Below, in pieces: positions 1-10,100 of a stretch of 64,000 nucleotides of DNA. Location: positions 1-64,000 of the forward strand of contig CAJQKV010000002.1 of the NCBI GenBank assembly GCA_905479015.1, in the 5' to 3' direction. The stretch's first letter is position 1, and the number at the start of each line of letters is the position of its first letter. Position numbers and translations under genes: made by a program. The notes beneath the pieces are model-generated. The model worked only from the letters and a program-made list of their open reading frames with translations, had not been told where the DNA came from and made no database searches. The DNA is from an uncultured Cyclobacteriaceae bacterium. GTDB taxonomy: Bacteria > Bacteroidota > Bacteroidia > Cytophagales > Cyclobacteriaceae.

Positions 1-3000
1 GGCACATTTAACCCACTTTGCGTAGGTACTACCGATGGTCAAATCACTGTTCAAGCTTATGGTGGCGTAGGCACTTATAATTATGGTATACAAAAAAATG
101 GCGGAGGCATCACTTGGGGAGATGCTGACGGGATTTTTGCCGTAGACGCGGGAACATATACCCCCTGGGTAAAAATAATTAATTCTAATGGAACCAGTTC
201 TGTTTGTTCCGCTAATTTGGGTTCAAATATAACCATAACTGATCCAGTGGCTATCTCCCTAGGAGCTGTTTCGAGCACTGATGTCGTCTGTTTTGGGGAA
301 TCAAATGGCTCCGTCTCCATGCTTGTTGCCTCCGGGGGAACGGGCAGTTTAATTTACGGTATTGCTACCAATACCACAGGAACCGCGCCCGCAGATGGCT
401 CATACAGTTTTACCAATACTGGATCTGGTACAACCTTTACAGGACTCTCAGCAAATAGTGCTGGGAATTCTTACTTTGTTGCCGTGCAAGACGACAACGG
501 ATGCATAGAAAAAGCAGATGGGGCCACCGCTACGGTCACCGCTCCGAGCGCAGATATCACCGTAGGCGGTTTTGCCAGAGATAACCCTAGTGCGCTTAGT
601 GGTACTAATGGATCCGTTCAGCTTTCTGGAGGAGGAGTGAGTGGGGGTACCCCAGGCTATCTGTACAGTTGGGTGAATGCTGCCGGGACTGAAGTTGGAA
701 CTTCTGCTAACCTTTCATCTCGTGGTGCTGGTATTTACACCCTTACCATCGAGGATTCCAAAGCGTGCAAAAAAACGTTTGCCCAACAAACCTTGATCGA
801 TTGTTTTGATGTTGAGGAGACAATTGTTAACCTCACTGGTTTTGAATTGGGGAATGGGCAGATTGTCTTAAATCCGGTAGTAGACAATTCGACCAATAAT
901 TACACCTGGTCCTCCACATGGGAGAATTCGGCTAACGTAGCAATCTCGGTTGCAAACATCGGTGGAGTGACGAGTGCTAAAGTAAACGGGACGACATCTA
1001 ATACAACTGCTTTAGTCGTAGATACCAATATTGGCACCATTGAAGTGGGTGATATTATAACAAACTCAACGACCTCTGCTGAAGTTCCCGGTGTCGTTAC
1101 CGTAGTTACGGTTACGGACCAAAATAATTTGGTCCTTTCTGCTCCTTTAAGCTTGTCTAATAACAATGATCTAGTCTTTACGCCTGTAAAAATAACAGAT
1201 CTAGGTGCCGATACCTATACAGTACAAATATCCGGTACTGACGGTGCCGGCGGAGGTGTTTGTACCAAAACCATCTCTTATGTGGTAACGCAGCCTGCAG
1301 ATTTTTCTATTACTTCGCTGACCTCTCCTAAAACCATTAGTGGGGATGCCAACGATATCGTTTGTATGGACACCGATGATGCTTACATCACTGCTGCGGT
1401 AAGTGGGGGTACTTCTCCATTTAAAATCCAATACAAATATAAAGCAAACTCGGCCGCCACTTACTCAACTAATTATGGCGTTTTTACAACCGCTATTGGT
1501 TCTTGGGATGATTCCCATTTTACAAATGGTCTTACCTCGAGCAATTTGCCCGCAGGATTTTATTCCGTCCGACTCAAGGATTACAATGGCGTTTTTACCG
1601 ATGATGTAGTTATTGAAATCACAGAACCTAGCACAGGATTCACCATGCCCATTACCGCGGCTACTGCTTTAGTAAACGGAGCAATTGCTGCGGCCAGCAA
1701 CACCAAAAACCTAGTTGTTGATAACAACGTAGGGACTATAAAAGCTGGAGACGTTATTACTGCCAAACAAACTGACGGCTCCTATTTCAATGCCGTCGTT
1801 AATATTGTAACGGATCAACAAAATTTAGTAATGGTGAGCAATCTTCCTAATTTAGAAGACAACACGGTCCTGACTTTTACCAATGATAAAACTTCTTTAA
1901 CCTCGACTAGTCCCCGCACACTTGAACTTACCGATGTGACTTGCAACACCTTGGGCGATGGTAAAGCTGAATTTCCTCCCATCACTGGCCACAGTATTGA
2001 TAGCATTAGATGGTATCGATGGACCGGAAGCACGAAAACTAAATTGGACAACTATAATAATCTCACCTCCATTGACACCCTAGTTGAGGGATCCTACACT
2101 TTAGAGCTTGGAGACGCTTTTGGCTGTGTTAAATCCACCAACTTTGCCATCAACGAGCCCGAGGTGCTGTCCCTAGATGAGACCATCACCAATGTCGTCT
2201 GTCCAGCAAGTTCCTCGGCTAAAGTTAATGGAGACTACACTGGTGGTGGTGCTGCGGCCAGAATAAATGTAGACACGAATTTAGGAACGATCTCGGAAGG
2301 AGATGTGGTTACAGGGACAGGGATTTCGGGAATGATCACCGTTACAACTGTTCACAGTCAATTAGATGTGACGCTATCAGCGACTGTCGCACTTAGTGAT
2401 GATACAGATTTAACCTTTGCCCCTCCCGGCATTGTCTCTGTCGTCGTGGGTGGGGCCACTTCCAACTCATTAAATAGTGAGTTTTATTCTTACCAATGGG
2501 ACCAGGGAGGCGTGTTGTTGCCGACAAGCCAGGTAACTAATACGGGAACCTCAACGACCCAGCTTACGGTCACTGAAGCGGGTAATTATACCCTTACTGT
2601 GACCGATTTTAACGGTTGTACTTATACCACCGAAACCACACAATTTCAAGAAACCTATCCCGTCAATGTGCCTGATGTGATGACTGTTTCCTTAACCACG
2701 GTTAGCGGCACAAATGTCTATGGCAAAGACTCTATCAATGTATCCCATCCCCTCTGTAAAGATGGGGATGATGGCTATATCCTCATCGACGTGGCAGGAG
2801 GCACGCCCAACGCGACATATGGTTACCGATACAGTTGGTTCAAAGACGGCGCAACCACCGTCATGGCCTCTAGTCAAGATGTGAGTGGTCTCGATGATGG
2901 GAACTACGATGTCATTGTTACCGATGGCAATGGCTGTACCCTCAACTCTCCCGATTATACGATCGCTTCGCCCACCTCAAGTTATCATATCGAAGATTTG

Positions 3001-6000
3001 GCAACCAAAGCAGTTTCCAATGGTGCCATTAGTAGCTCAACAGCCTTAACCATTGTGTCCAACACGAACATTGAAGTGAACGATGTTGTGTCAGGAACCG
3101 GCATCTCAGGGGTGGTAACAGTTGCCGCGGTAAACAGTGCCACAAGCCTCACCTTATCCTCTGCGCAAACCATCGCTACTGGTGTGACTTTAATCTTTAC
3201 TCCTTCCAGCCCCACGATACTCACCAATCCTACGTGCAACGGTGAAACGGGTAGCATCGCCATAAGAATTGATGATGATGACGATGGAACACATCCCAGT
3301 GGTTATACCTATGACTGGTTTACGGGCCAAGCTGCTACGGGCACCGCCTTCAATACGACCAATACCAAAACCATCTCTAATCTTAATGCGGCCTACTATA
3401 CTTTTCAAGCGACCGATTATTATGGCTGTCGACAAACCAAAACGTTCCAAGTTGAAGAGTCCCCAACAATCGTCATCACCTCGGACGTCACACAGCTTAC
3501 TTGTCCCACTGCTTCCGATGCCCAAATAGAAATAGAAGCGAGTGGTGGAAACAGTGTTTTGGCTACTGATTATACATATTCATGGAAAAAGGATGGAGAT
3601 GAGGTATATCCTACAGGTACTCTAGCAGCCTCTAATCCCGTAAATCTTGTAAGCCTTGACTCGGGTATCTATATCGTCACTGTAGCGGATCAGGCCACCA
3701 CCGCACCTGATAAGGCCGTTTGCGTGGCCACGGATACCCTTATAGTGAGCTATTTGGCTGGGTTCCAAGTAGCAGAGGCCATCACGCCTGCTGCTTGTCA
3801 AGCAGGAGGGACCTCAGAGATTTCTGTTAACATTTCAGGCGGAACGGCACCCTATACGCAGCAATGGAAAACGACTCCAGGGGCCGTTTTTGTGGGAAAT
3901 GGGACAACCATCGATAATCTCCCAGATGATACTTACCGCTTAATCATTACTGATAACAACAACTGTAGCTCCGCTGCTGGTGATTTTGATTATGTAGTAG
4001 CAGCACCAACCACTACTTACAACATTAATGCCAGTACCACCATCAGCAATAGCATTTCTCCGTCTGCTACTGCTACCGTAGTTTCTCCGGTCACTTGTTA
4101 TGGCGAAAGTACCGGCTACATAGAAGTAAAGCTGACCGCCGATGTCGGCCATCCCACCGACTATACTTATGCTTGGTACGCTGGCCAAACGGCGACAGGA
4201 CTTGTTGTGGAAGATGAAAAAAGGATTGACAGCCTAGCTACAGGATATTACACTTTCCAAGCCACCGATGCCAATGGTTGTATTAGAGAAGCTACTTACT
4301 TCATCCCTGAATACAGCACCATGCAAATTTCATCAACGGTAGCTGATAATGTTTGTGGAGGAGATCAAATCGGCGCCATTGATATTGAAGCCAATGGCGG
4401 AAACTCCCTCAACTATGCCTACCAATGGTCCAAGAATGGAGTGAATTTTAATCCTGCAGACAGTGCTTGGACAGATACTGAAATCTCGACATTGGCCAGT
4501 GGTGTTTACAAAGTGATCGTTACCGATGAGCAGGGGTGTGATCTTGAAAAGAGTTTTGAAATCAGTAATATTCCAATTATTGCGGTTAATCCAACCTTGA
4601 CAAACGTGCTTTGTAAAGACTATGCGACAGGGCAAATAGAGATAGATATCACCGGAGGCAATGCTCCCTATTCTGTCAGTTGGGTCAAATCAGGAGTTTT
4701 TGTTGATGACACTCCTACCATCAGTGGGCTTATTCAGGGGACCTATCGCCTTACCGTAGTGGATTCGTTGAGTTGCCCCTCACATGAAGAAGACTTTGTC
4801 ATCACTGAGCCCGCAACCCGTTATGATATTAATCCTATTGGTGAAAACGTCTCATGTTTTGAAGCAAAAGATGGCAACATCAATATCAACATAAGCGCAG
4901 AAGCAGGACATCTCAACTCCTATAGTATCAGTTGGGAAAAAGACGGGGAATTATTCGATTCTAATAAACGCGTTTTACTAAATTTAAACAACGGGGATTA
5001 CCGTGTCACCATCACAGATGATCTTTCCGGCTGTACCAAATTTGACAGCTTGACCCTTACGCAGCCTGATGATATCTACTTACATCCGGTAATAGATACC
5101 CTAGAATGCTACAATGCCAGTAATGCCATCATTACCTTAGATCCTACGGGCGGCTCAGACTTGTATCCAATCATGATGTGGAAATACCAAGCCGTGGGAA
5201 CCGCTGACACCGTTATTACTACTGATATCGCTTTTGAGGCGACCTACCTAGCTGCCGGAAATCACTTAATTACCTTGACAGACAGTGAAGGGTGTGTCAA
5301 AGACAGTACCATTATCATAGACAATCCTGCTAACATGGCTGTCGATGCGACCATCACAGACGTATTGTGTAAAGATGCAAGTACGGGTGCCATCTCTGTG
5401 GCAATGGAAAATGGTCAGGCTCCTTACACTTACTCCTGGGTAGCAAACAACAAGGGATACAGTACTTCCACTACGATAGACAGTCTTGCCGCTGGGGACT
5501 ATTTCTTGGCCGTACAAGATAGTTATCTTTGCTTGTCAGATACGTTTACCATCAACGTACTCGAATCCAATAATCGATACAATATCAATGGAGACATCAC
5601 TCGGGTCAGTTGTAGAGATTCATCCGATGCCAAAATCCTGGTATCCATTGAAGTGCTGGGCGAGTCGACTGAATTTACCTATGAATGGGAAAAAGAAGAT
5701 GTCTTAATCAGCGAAAGTCGTGACCAAGTAGATATCGATCCGGGGACCTACACGATTGATGTCAAAGACAATTTTGGCTGTGTCAGAACCAACACTTTCA
5801 CCGTAGAGAACCCTGATGCGGTCAACGTCACGAGCACCCAAGAAAATATTCTCTGCTTTGGGGACTCCACCGGATTGATCGCCCTTTCTCCCACAGGAGG
5901 TTGGGGCAACTTTTCATATGAATGGGAGCGAAATCTGGTTCCTCTACCGATTTCGGAGTCGTTTGGTAATACCCTCCCTGTAGGCGATTACATCATCGAT

Positions 6001-7053
6001 GTAATTGACGATGGCCTTTGTGTGACTCCGGTATATGTCACCCTCACAGCTCCGGATACCATCGCCTTCAATGCATTCAGTACAAATCTGACCTGCTATG
6101 ATGTGAAGGATGGTTCGATCAATGTATCGGTGGTCGGCGGTGTCCCCGAATATACCTATAACTGGGCCAAAGACGGGGATCCCTACTCGCAAGACATCAA
6201 TCTTTCTCGGCTCGGCGGAGGGAACTATGAGCTGATCATTACAGATGGGGCCCTTTGTGAATACTCCTCTGGCATCATTGAAATTACAGAACCTGAAGTA
6301 CTTTCTCTAGAGGTACTTTCTTTTCAAAACAACTTGTGTACCACGACCAGCAATGGCGCCTTTGAGGTACAGGCCAAAGGAGGGACGGGACCCTATCTTT
6401 ACCGATTAAATGATGGCGATCTGTTTCCTACCAGTGACCATGACGGCTTGAAAGGGGGCAATCAAATCATTGAAATTATTGATGACAACTTTTGCTCCGT
6501 CGATACCACATTGGTGGTCGAAACAGATTATTTATTGGTTTCCGCATTCACTTGGGATTATGACTACCCCTACATTGACTGGCCGGTATCGTTCTTTGAC
6601 GCTTCGTTGGGCCCCGATATTGTCAATTGGTCATGGGATTTGGGCAATGGAGCACTCACCAACGAGGTTAATGCTGGTTTTACCTATGTGAGCCCGGGTT
6701 CGTATCCCATTACACTGAAAGTCACCAATATCGTCGGTTGTGAGGCTGTGACGACCGAGGTGCTCGATATAGAGAAAGGCTTTCGTGTCACCGTGCCTTC
6801 CGCTTTCACACCGAACTTAGATGGGCTCAATGATTATTTTAGACCCACGCTGGAGAACATTATCTCCCTGCACTTGATTGTCTATAATAAATACGGTAGT
6901 GTCGTCTACGAAACCAGAGATCTTGATGGCGAGTGGGATGGTAGTTTGGATCTGGTACCCTTGCCTCAAGATTCCTATCTCTATGAAATTACGTACGTCG
7001 CAGAATCAGGCGTTGCCAGAACCACACGTGGCAAGGTCGCCATGTTGAGATAA
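1..7053 (+). CDS. Giant SprB-repeat surface protein with type B T9SS sorting domain, 5' end outside window
   Basis: The frame is open from base 1, so this is the last 2350 residues of a longer protein; a TTG at 217 is only an internal codon. About 21 SprB-type repeats of roughly 80 residues follow one another, each with a Cys near its start, a Gly-Gly turn, a Y-x-W strand and a closing LxxGxYxVxVxDxxGC strand. Near the C-terminus lie a PKD domain (about 6540-6770, WSWDLGNG) and a gliding-motility-associated C-terminal domain (about 6790-7053, SAFTPNLDGLNDYF, then YNKYGSVVYE and WDG). Such domains are known to direct type IX secretion and surface attachment, and SprB-like proteins act as mobile adhesins in gliding. 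Four copies of a GTGISG-type module interrupt the repeats. The next gene is a paralogue. A PorP/SprF-like partner is not adjacent downstream. The adhesin role is inferred; the family call is firm. Confidence 0.9.
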   Translation, partial: GTFNPLCVGTTDGQITVQAYGGVGTYNYGIQKNGGGITWGDADGIFAVDAGTYTPWVKIINSNGTSSVCSANLGSNITITDPVAISLGAVSSTDVVCFGESNGSVSMLVASGGTGSLIYGIATNTTGTAPADGSYSFTNTGSGTTFTGLSANSAGNSYFVAVQDDNGCIEKADGATATVTAPSADITVGGFARDNPSALSGTNGSVQLSGGGVSGGTPGYLYSWVNAAGTEVGTSANLSSRGAGIYTLTIEDSKACKKTFAQQTLIDCFDVEETIVNLTGFELGNGQIVLNPVVDNSTNNYTWSSTWENSANVAISVANIGGVTSAKVNGTTSNTTALVVDTNIGTIEVGDIITNSTTSAEVPGVVTVVTVTDQNNLVLSAPLSLSNNNDLVFTPVKITDLGADTYTVQISGTDGAGGGVCTKTISYVVTQPADFSITSLTSPKTISGDANDIVCMDTDDAYITAAVSGGTSPFKIQYKYKANSAATYSTNYGVFTTAIGSWDDSHFTNGLTSSNLPAGFYSVRLKDYNGVFTDDVVIEITEPSTGFTMPITAATALVNGAIAAASNTKNLVVDNNVGTIKAGDVITAKQTDGSYFNAVVNIVTDQQNLVMVSNLPNLEDNTVLTFTNDKTSLTSTSPRTLELTDVTCNTLGDGKAEFPPITGHSIDSIRWYRWTGSTKTKLDNYNNLTSIDTLVEGSYTLELGDAFGCVKSTNFAINEPEVLSLDETITNVVCPASSSAKVNGDYTGGGAAARINVDTNLGTISEGDVVTGTGISGMITVTTVHSQLDVTLSATVALSDDTDLTFAPPGIVSVVVGGATSNSLNSEFYSYQWDQGGVLLPTSQVTNTGTSTTQLTVTEAGNYTLTVTDFNGCTYTTETTQFQETYPVNVPDVMTVSLTTVSGTNVYGKDSINVSHPLCKDGDDGYILIDVAGGTPNATYGYRYSWFKDGATTVMASSQDVSGLDDGNYDVIVTDGNGCTLNSPDYTIASPTSSYHIEDLATKAVSNGAISSSTALTIVSNTNIEVNDVVSGTGISGVVTVAAVNSATSLTLSSAQTIATGVTLIFTPSSPTILTNPTCNGETGSIAIRIDDDDDGTHPSGYTYDWFTGQAATGTAFNTTNTKTISNLNAAYYTFQATDYYGCRQTKTFQVEESPTIVITSDVTQLTCPTASDAQIEIEASGGNSVLATDYTYSWKKDGDEVYPTGTLAASNPVNLVSLDSGIYIVTVADQATTAPDKAVCVATDTLIVSYLAGFQVAEAITPAACQAGGTSEISVNISGGTAPYTQQWKTTPGAVFVGNGTTIDNLPDDTYRLIITDNNNCSSAAGDFDYVVAAPTTTYNINASTTISNSISPSATATVVSPVTCYGESTGYIEVKLTADVGHPTDYTYAWYAGQTATGLVVEDEKRIDSLATGYYTFQATDANGCIREATYFIPEYSTMQISSTVADNVCGGDQIGAIDIEANGGNSLNYAYQWSKNGVNFNPADSAWTDTEISTLASGVYKVIVTDEQGCDLEKSFEISNIPIIAVNPTLTNVLCKDYATGQIEIDITGGNAPYSVSWVKSGVFVDDTPTISGLIQGTYRLTVVDSLSCPSHEEDFVITEPATRYDINPIGENVSCFEAKDGNININISAEAGHLNSYSISWEKDGELFDSNKRVLLNLNNGDYRVTITDDLSGCTKFDSLTLTQPDDIYLHPVIDTLECYNASNAIITLDPTGGSDLYPIMMWKYQAVGTADTVITTDIAFEATYLAAGNHLITLTDSEGCVKDSTIIIDNPANMAVDATITDVLCKDASTGAISVAMENGQAPYTYSWVANNKGYSTSTTIDSLAAGDYFLAVQDSYLCLSDTFTINVLESNNRYNINGDITRVSCRDSSDAKILVSIEVLGESTEFTYEWEKEDVLISESRDQVDIDPGTYTIDVKDNFGCVRTNTFTVENPDAVNVTSTQENILCFGDSTGLIALSPTGGWGNFSYEWERNLVPLPISESFGNTLPVGDYIIDVIDDGLCVTPVYVTLTAPDTIAFNAFSTNLTCYDVKDGSINVSVVGGVPEYTYNWAKDGDPYSQDINLSRLGGGNYELIITDGALCEYSSGIIEITEPEVLSLEVLSFQNNLCTTTSNGAFEVQAKGGTGPYLYRLNDGDLFPTSDHDGLKGGNQIIEIIDDNFCSVDTTLVVETDYLLVSAFTWDYDYPYIDWPVSFFDASLGPDIVNWSWDLGNGALTNEVNAGFTYVSPGSYPITLKVTNIVGCEAVTTEVLDIEKGFRVTVPSAFTPNLDGLNDYFRPTLENIISLHLIVYNKYGSVVYETRDLDGEWDGSLDLVPLPQDSYLYEITYVAESGVARTTRGKVAMLR
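979..1185 (+). repeat. GTGISG-type module, copy 1 (diverged)
   Basis: A segment of about 69 residues starts AKVNG and continues through VDTNIGTIEVGDIIT and NNLVLSAPLSLS to LVFTP. It sits inside a SprB repeat, between the W-containing strand and the closing LGADTYTVQISG strand. The central GTGISG is replaced here by a diverged stretch, but the flanking GTI-x-x-GD and NLVLS blocks match the other copies. Confidence 0.65.
1666..1884 (+). repeat. GTGISG-type module, copy 2 (diverged)
   Basis: The segment begins ALVNGAIAAAS, runs through VDNNVGTIKAGDVIT and QQNLVMVSNLPNL and ends LTFTND. It lies between two SprB repeats. The first bases (GCTTTAGTAAACGG) are nearly those of copy 1 (GCTAAAGTAAACGG), so the similarity is visible in DNA as well as in protein. 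Confidence 0.6.
2221..2427 (+). repeat. GTGISG-type module, copy 3
   Basis: The segment starts KVNGDYTGGG, contains VDTNLGTISEGDVVT, GTGISGMITVTTV and VTLSATVALS, and ends LTFAPPG. It splits a SprB repeat between the first Cys strand (NVVCPASSSA) and the strand that normally follows directly (IVSVVVGGAT). Confidence 0.7.
3007..3204 (+). repeat. GTGISG-type module, copy 4 (clean insertion relative to paralogue)
   Basis: The segment KAVSNGAISSS ... NDVVSGTGISGVVTV ... LTLSSAQTI ... LIFTP lies between YHIEDLAT and SPTILTNPTCNG. At the equivalent place in the downstream paralogue, near 16880-16920, YTIGIDIT is joined directly to DATCQGDDDG, with no module. Confidence 0.75.
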
Positions 7054-7174
7054 AGAGTGAACAAATCTATATAGAGATGAGCGCCCTGCGACCACCAATT
7101 AGACCTAATCTTCCAAGAATCTTGCAGCCTTCGGGTCTACGGGATCTCGATAGCATTAATAAACTCTAAGCCTA
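7054..7174. other. Spacer between the two giant genes
   Basis: These 121 bases hold no ORF, no TAnnTTTG box and no convincing hairpin. The lack of a terminator or promoter is compatible with the two giant genes forming one transcript, but does not prove it. Confidence 0.4.
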
Positions 7175-10100
7175 TTGAGCGTGTATAAACGACATATCCT
7201 CCCTCTTTTTTCCTGCCTCTTCCTTGGAGTCGGATGGTCTGTTATGGGGCAAGCAACCATCAGTTCTTCTAGCGTGGCGGCGGATAATTCAACGGTATCC
7301 GTTACCTTCAGCGAAGCTGTCTTCAGCGGATCTGGGGCTGGGGCCTTAGACGCGGCTGATTTTGTATTAGGAATCGGTAGTGGAACTGCTGGTTTAGGTG
7401 CCACAACGCCAACAAGTATCTCTGTAAGCAGTAACACCTATACGCTTGGGGTAAGTCTTAGTGGAACCCCCGATGGCTCAGAAATCGTTACCATCAGTCC
7501 GGCATCAGGGGCTATTTTCAATGGGGCGGGTCTCGTCTCCGCAACTTCTCAATCCAATAATACCGTCACCTTAAATGATCAAGCCCCTCCAATCATTAGT
7601 GCCATAGCCACCTCTGCCTTTAGCTGGGGGGCCTCTTTAAATGCCACAGAAGATAATAGCGATGGCAGCGTAACGGTGACTACTTCTGGAGCAGAGGATG
7701 GCCAAACAGTTACGATCACCCTCAATACCGCTACTTACACAGCGAATGTAACGAGTAACAGCGCTACGGTAACCATTACAGCTTCTGGGCTTCAAGGCTT
7801 GATCGATGGTCAAAATTACTCTTTGAAGGCAGATATCAGCGATGCTGCAGGAAATGCGGCAACACAGGTAACTAGCAGTAACTTTGGAGTAGATGTAAGC
7901 GCCCCAAGCATCAGTGCCATCGGCACAGGAGCCCTCAGTTGGGGAGCCTATTTAAATGCCACAGAAGATAATAGCGATGGCACTGTAACGGTTACCACCT
8001 CTGGAGCAGAAGATAACCAAACAGTAACCATTACTTTAAATAGCACCTCCTATACCGCTCTTGTGAGTACCAATAGTGCTACTGTAACCATCCCAGCAGC
8101 AGATTTACAAGCATTGAATGATGGGATCAATTATACCTTAACGGCCGATGTCAGCGATGCCGCTGGAAATCCTGCCAGCCAAGTATCCAGTTCGATTTTT
8201 AAATATGATATTACCATTCCCACAGTAAATACGTTGACCAACAATGGGGGTGATAATCTCGTTAAGAACGCGGAGACTGAAAGAATCACTGCCGTATTCA
8301 GTGAGGCCATGACTTCCGCTCCTACCATAAGTATTGATTATGCTGGTGGCGTGGATCTTTCAAGTACCAGCATGACTCAAGGCAGCGATGCCACGATCTG
8401 GTATTATGATTGGAATGTGCCGGGCGCGGTAAGTGATGGTACGGCTACCGCAACGGTCGGGGGAAAAGATCTCGCTGAAAATGACTATGTAGGCGCCACA
8501 AACTTGGTTCTGACTGTTGACAACGCGGCCCCTACGGTGAATTCTTTAACCAATAGCGGTACGGATCTCGTGGCTAAAGAAGGGGAAACCGAGAGAATTA
8601 CCGCCGTGTTCAGTGAATTCATGACTTCAGCACCCTCCATTAGTATTGATTATGCTAGTGGCACGGACCTTTCAAACGTCAACATGACGCAAGGCAGCGA
8701 TGCCACGAGCTGGTATTATGATTGGGTCATTCCAGCAGGACGTGATGGTACCGCCACCTCAACGGTAGCGGGAACAGATCTTGCCGGCAATTCGTATACC
8801 GGCACAACCGCCTTGAACGTAACCATAGACAATACAGACCCCGCTTCCTTTACGGTCGGCGCCGTCACTGCAGTAGGCAATACAGTTATCGCTAACCAGT
8901 ACAACAACACCAACACCGACATTCAAATTACGGTCCCCATTGCAAATGCTGCTGATTTAGAGGGGGGTACCGTTCAGCTTCGTGCCAATGTCGCCTCGGG
9001 AGGCTTCGAGAATCTAGGGACTGCCTATACCATTTTAAATAGTGATTTAGGCCCCAATAAAGCACTGTCTTTTGATGCTGCCACTTTTGAAGCGTTAAGT
9101 GACAATTTAATAGATGGTGAAACCATTGTATTTAGCGCCGTGATCACGGACAAAGCAGGAAATTCAACTACCGGTACGCAGAGCGGAACCACCATCACTT
9201 TTGATCAAGCCCTCCCTACCGTTGCCAACGTAACCTCTACGACCACAGACGGGGCCTATAAAGAGGCTGATCTCATTGCCATCACCGTGGTTTTTAGTGA
9301 GGTGGTAAATGTCACTGTGGCTGCGCCTCGGCTCACACTAGAAACTGGAAGTTCTGATGCCGTCGTAAACTACAGCAGTGGTACAGGAAGCAATACATTG
9401 ACCTTTAACTACACTATTTCGGCCGGACAAAATGCTGTGGATTTAGATTATGTGGCCACCAATTCGCTTGTGCTAGCAGGGGCCCTAATCAGAGATGCTG
9501 CTGGCAATGATGCGACCCTCACCTTGGCTGCGCCCGGCGCTGCCAACTCGCTAGGGAACAACAAAGCCTTGATTGTCGATACCAGCGATCCCTCAGTTAA
9601 CAAAGTAAGCGCTACGACAGTTGATGGATCTTATAAGGCAGGAGAAGTGATTGCCCTTACGGTTGTTTTTAGCGAGGCTGTTTTCGTTGTTGGAGGCCCC
9701 CCACAGCTTACTTTAACTGTTGGGAGCAGTGATGTCCTCGTTGATTATACGAGTGGCTCAGGGTCTGATACTTGGGTCTTCAATTATACTATTGCTGCTC
9801 CTCAAACGGATACAGACGGCATCGATTATAAAAACACCTCAGCACTCGGATTGAATGGGGGAACCATCAGAGATGCTGCAGGAAATGATGCAACACTTGC
9901 GCTTGCACCTCTTCTTGATCCCAACTCGCTGGATGGCAATAAAAACCTCATCGTCGATACCGACGTTCCTATTTTCTCCAAGGCATTGCAATACGATACC
10001 GATGGAGATGGCAATATCGATGAGATTGTTGTAGAAATGAATGAGGCAATTGATGATGCATCGGTCGATTTTTCGGACTTTTCCCTTGGCAGTGGGGCCA

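Noticed and set aside
217-219. TTG at 217 as the start of the first giant gene
   Set aside because: The same frame is open to base 1 and encodes an upstream SprB repeat (PLCVGTTDGQITVQAYGG), so the start is outside the window.
900-6691. Many 60-110-codon open frames on the opposite strand and in other frames within the first giant gene
   Set aside because: They lie wholly inside a long, well-supported repeat-protein frame and show no family motif or start signals.
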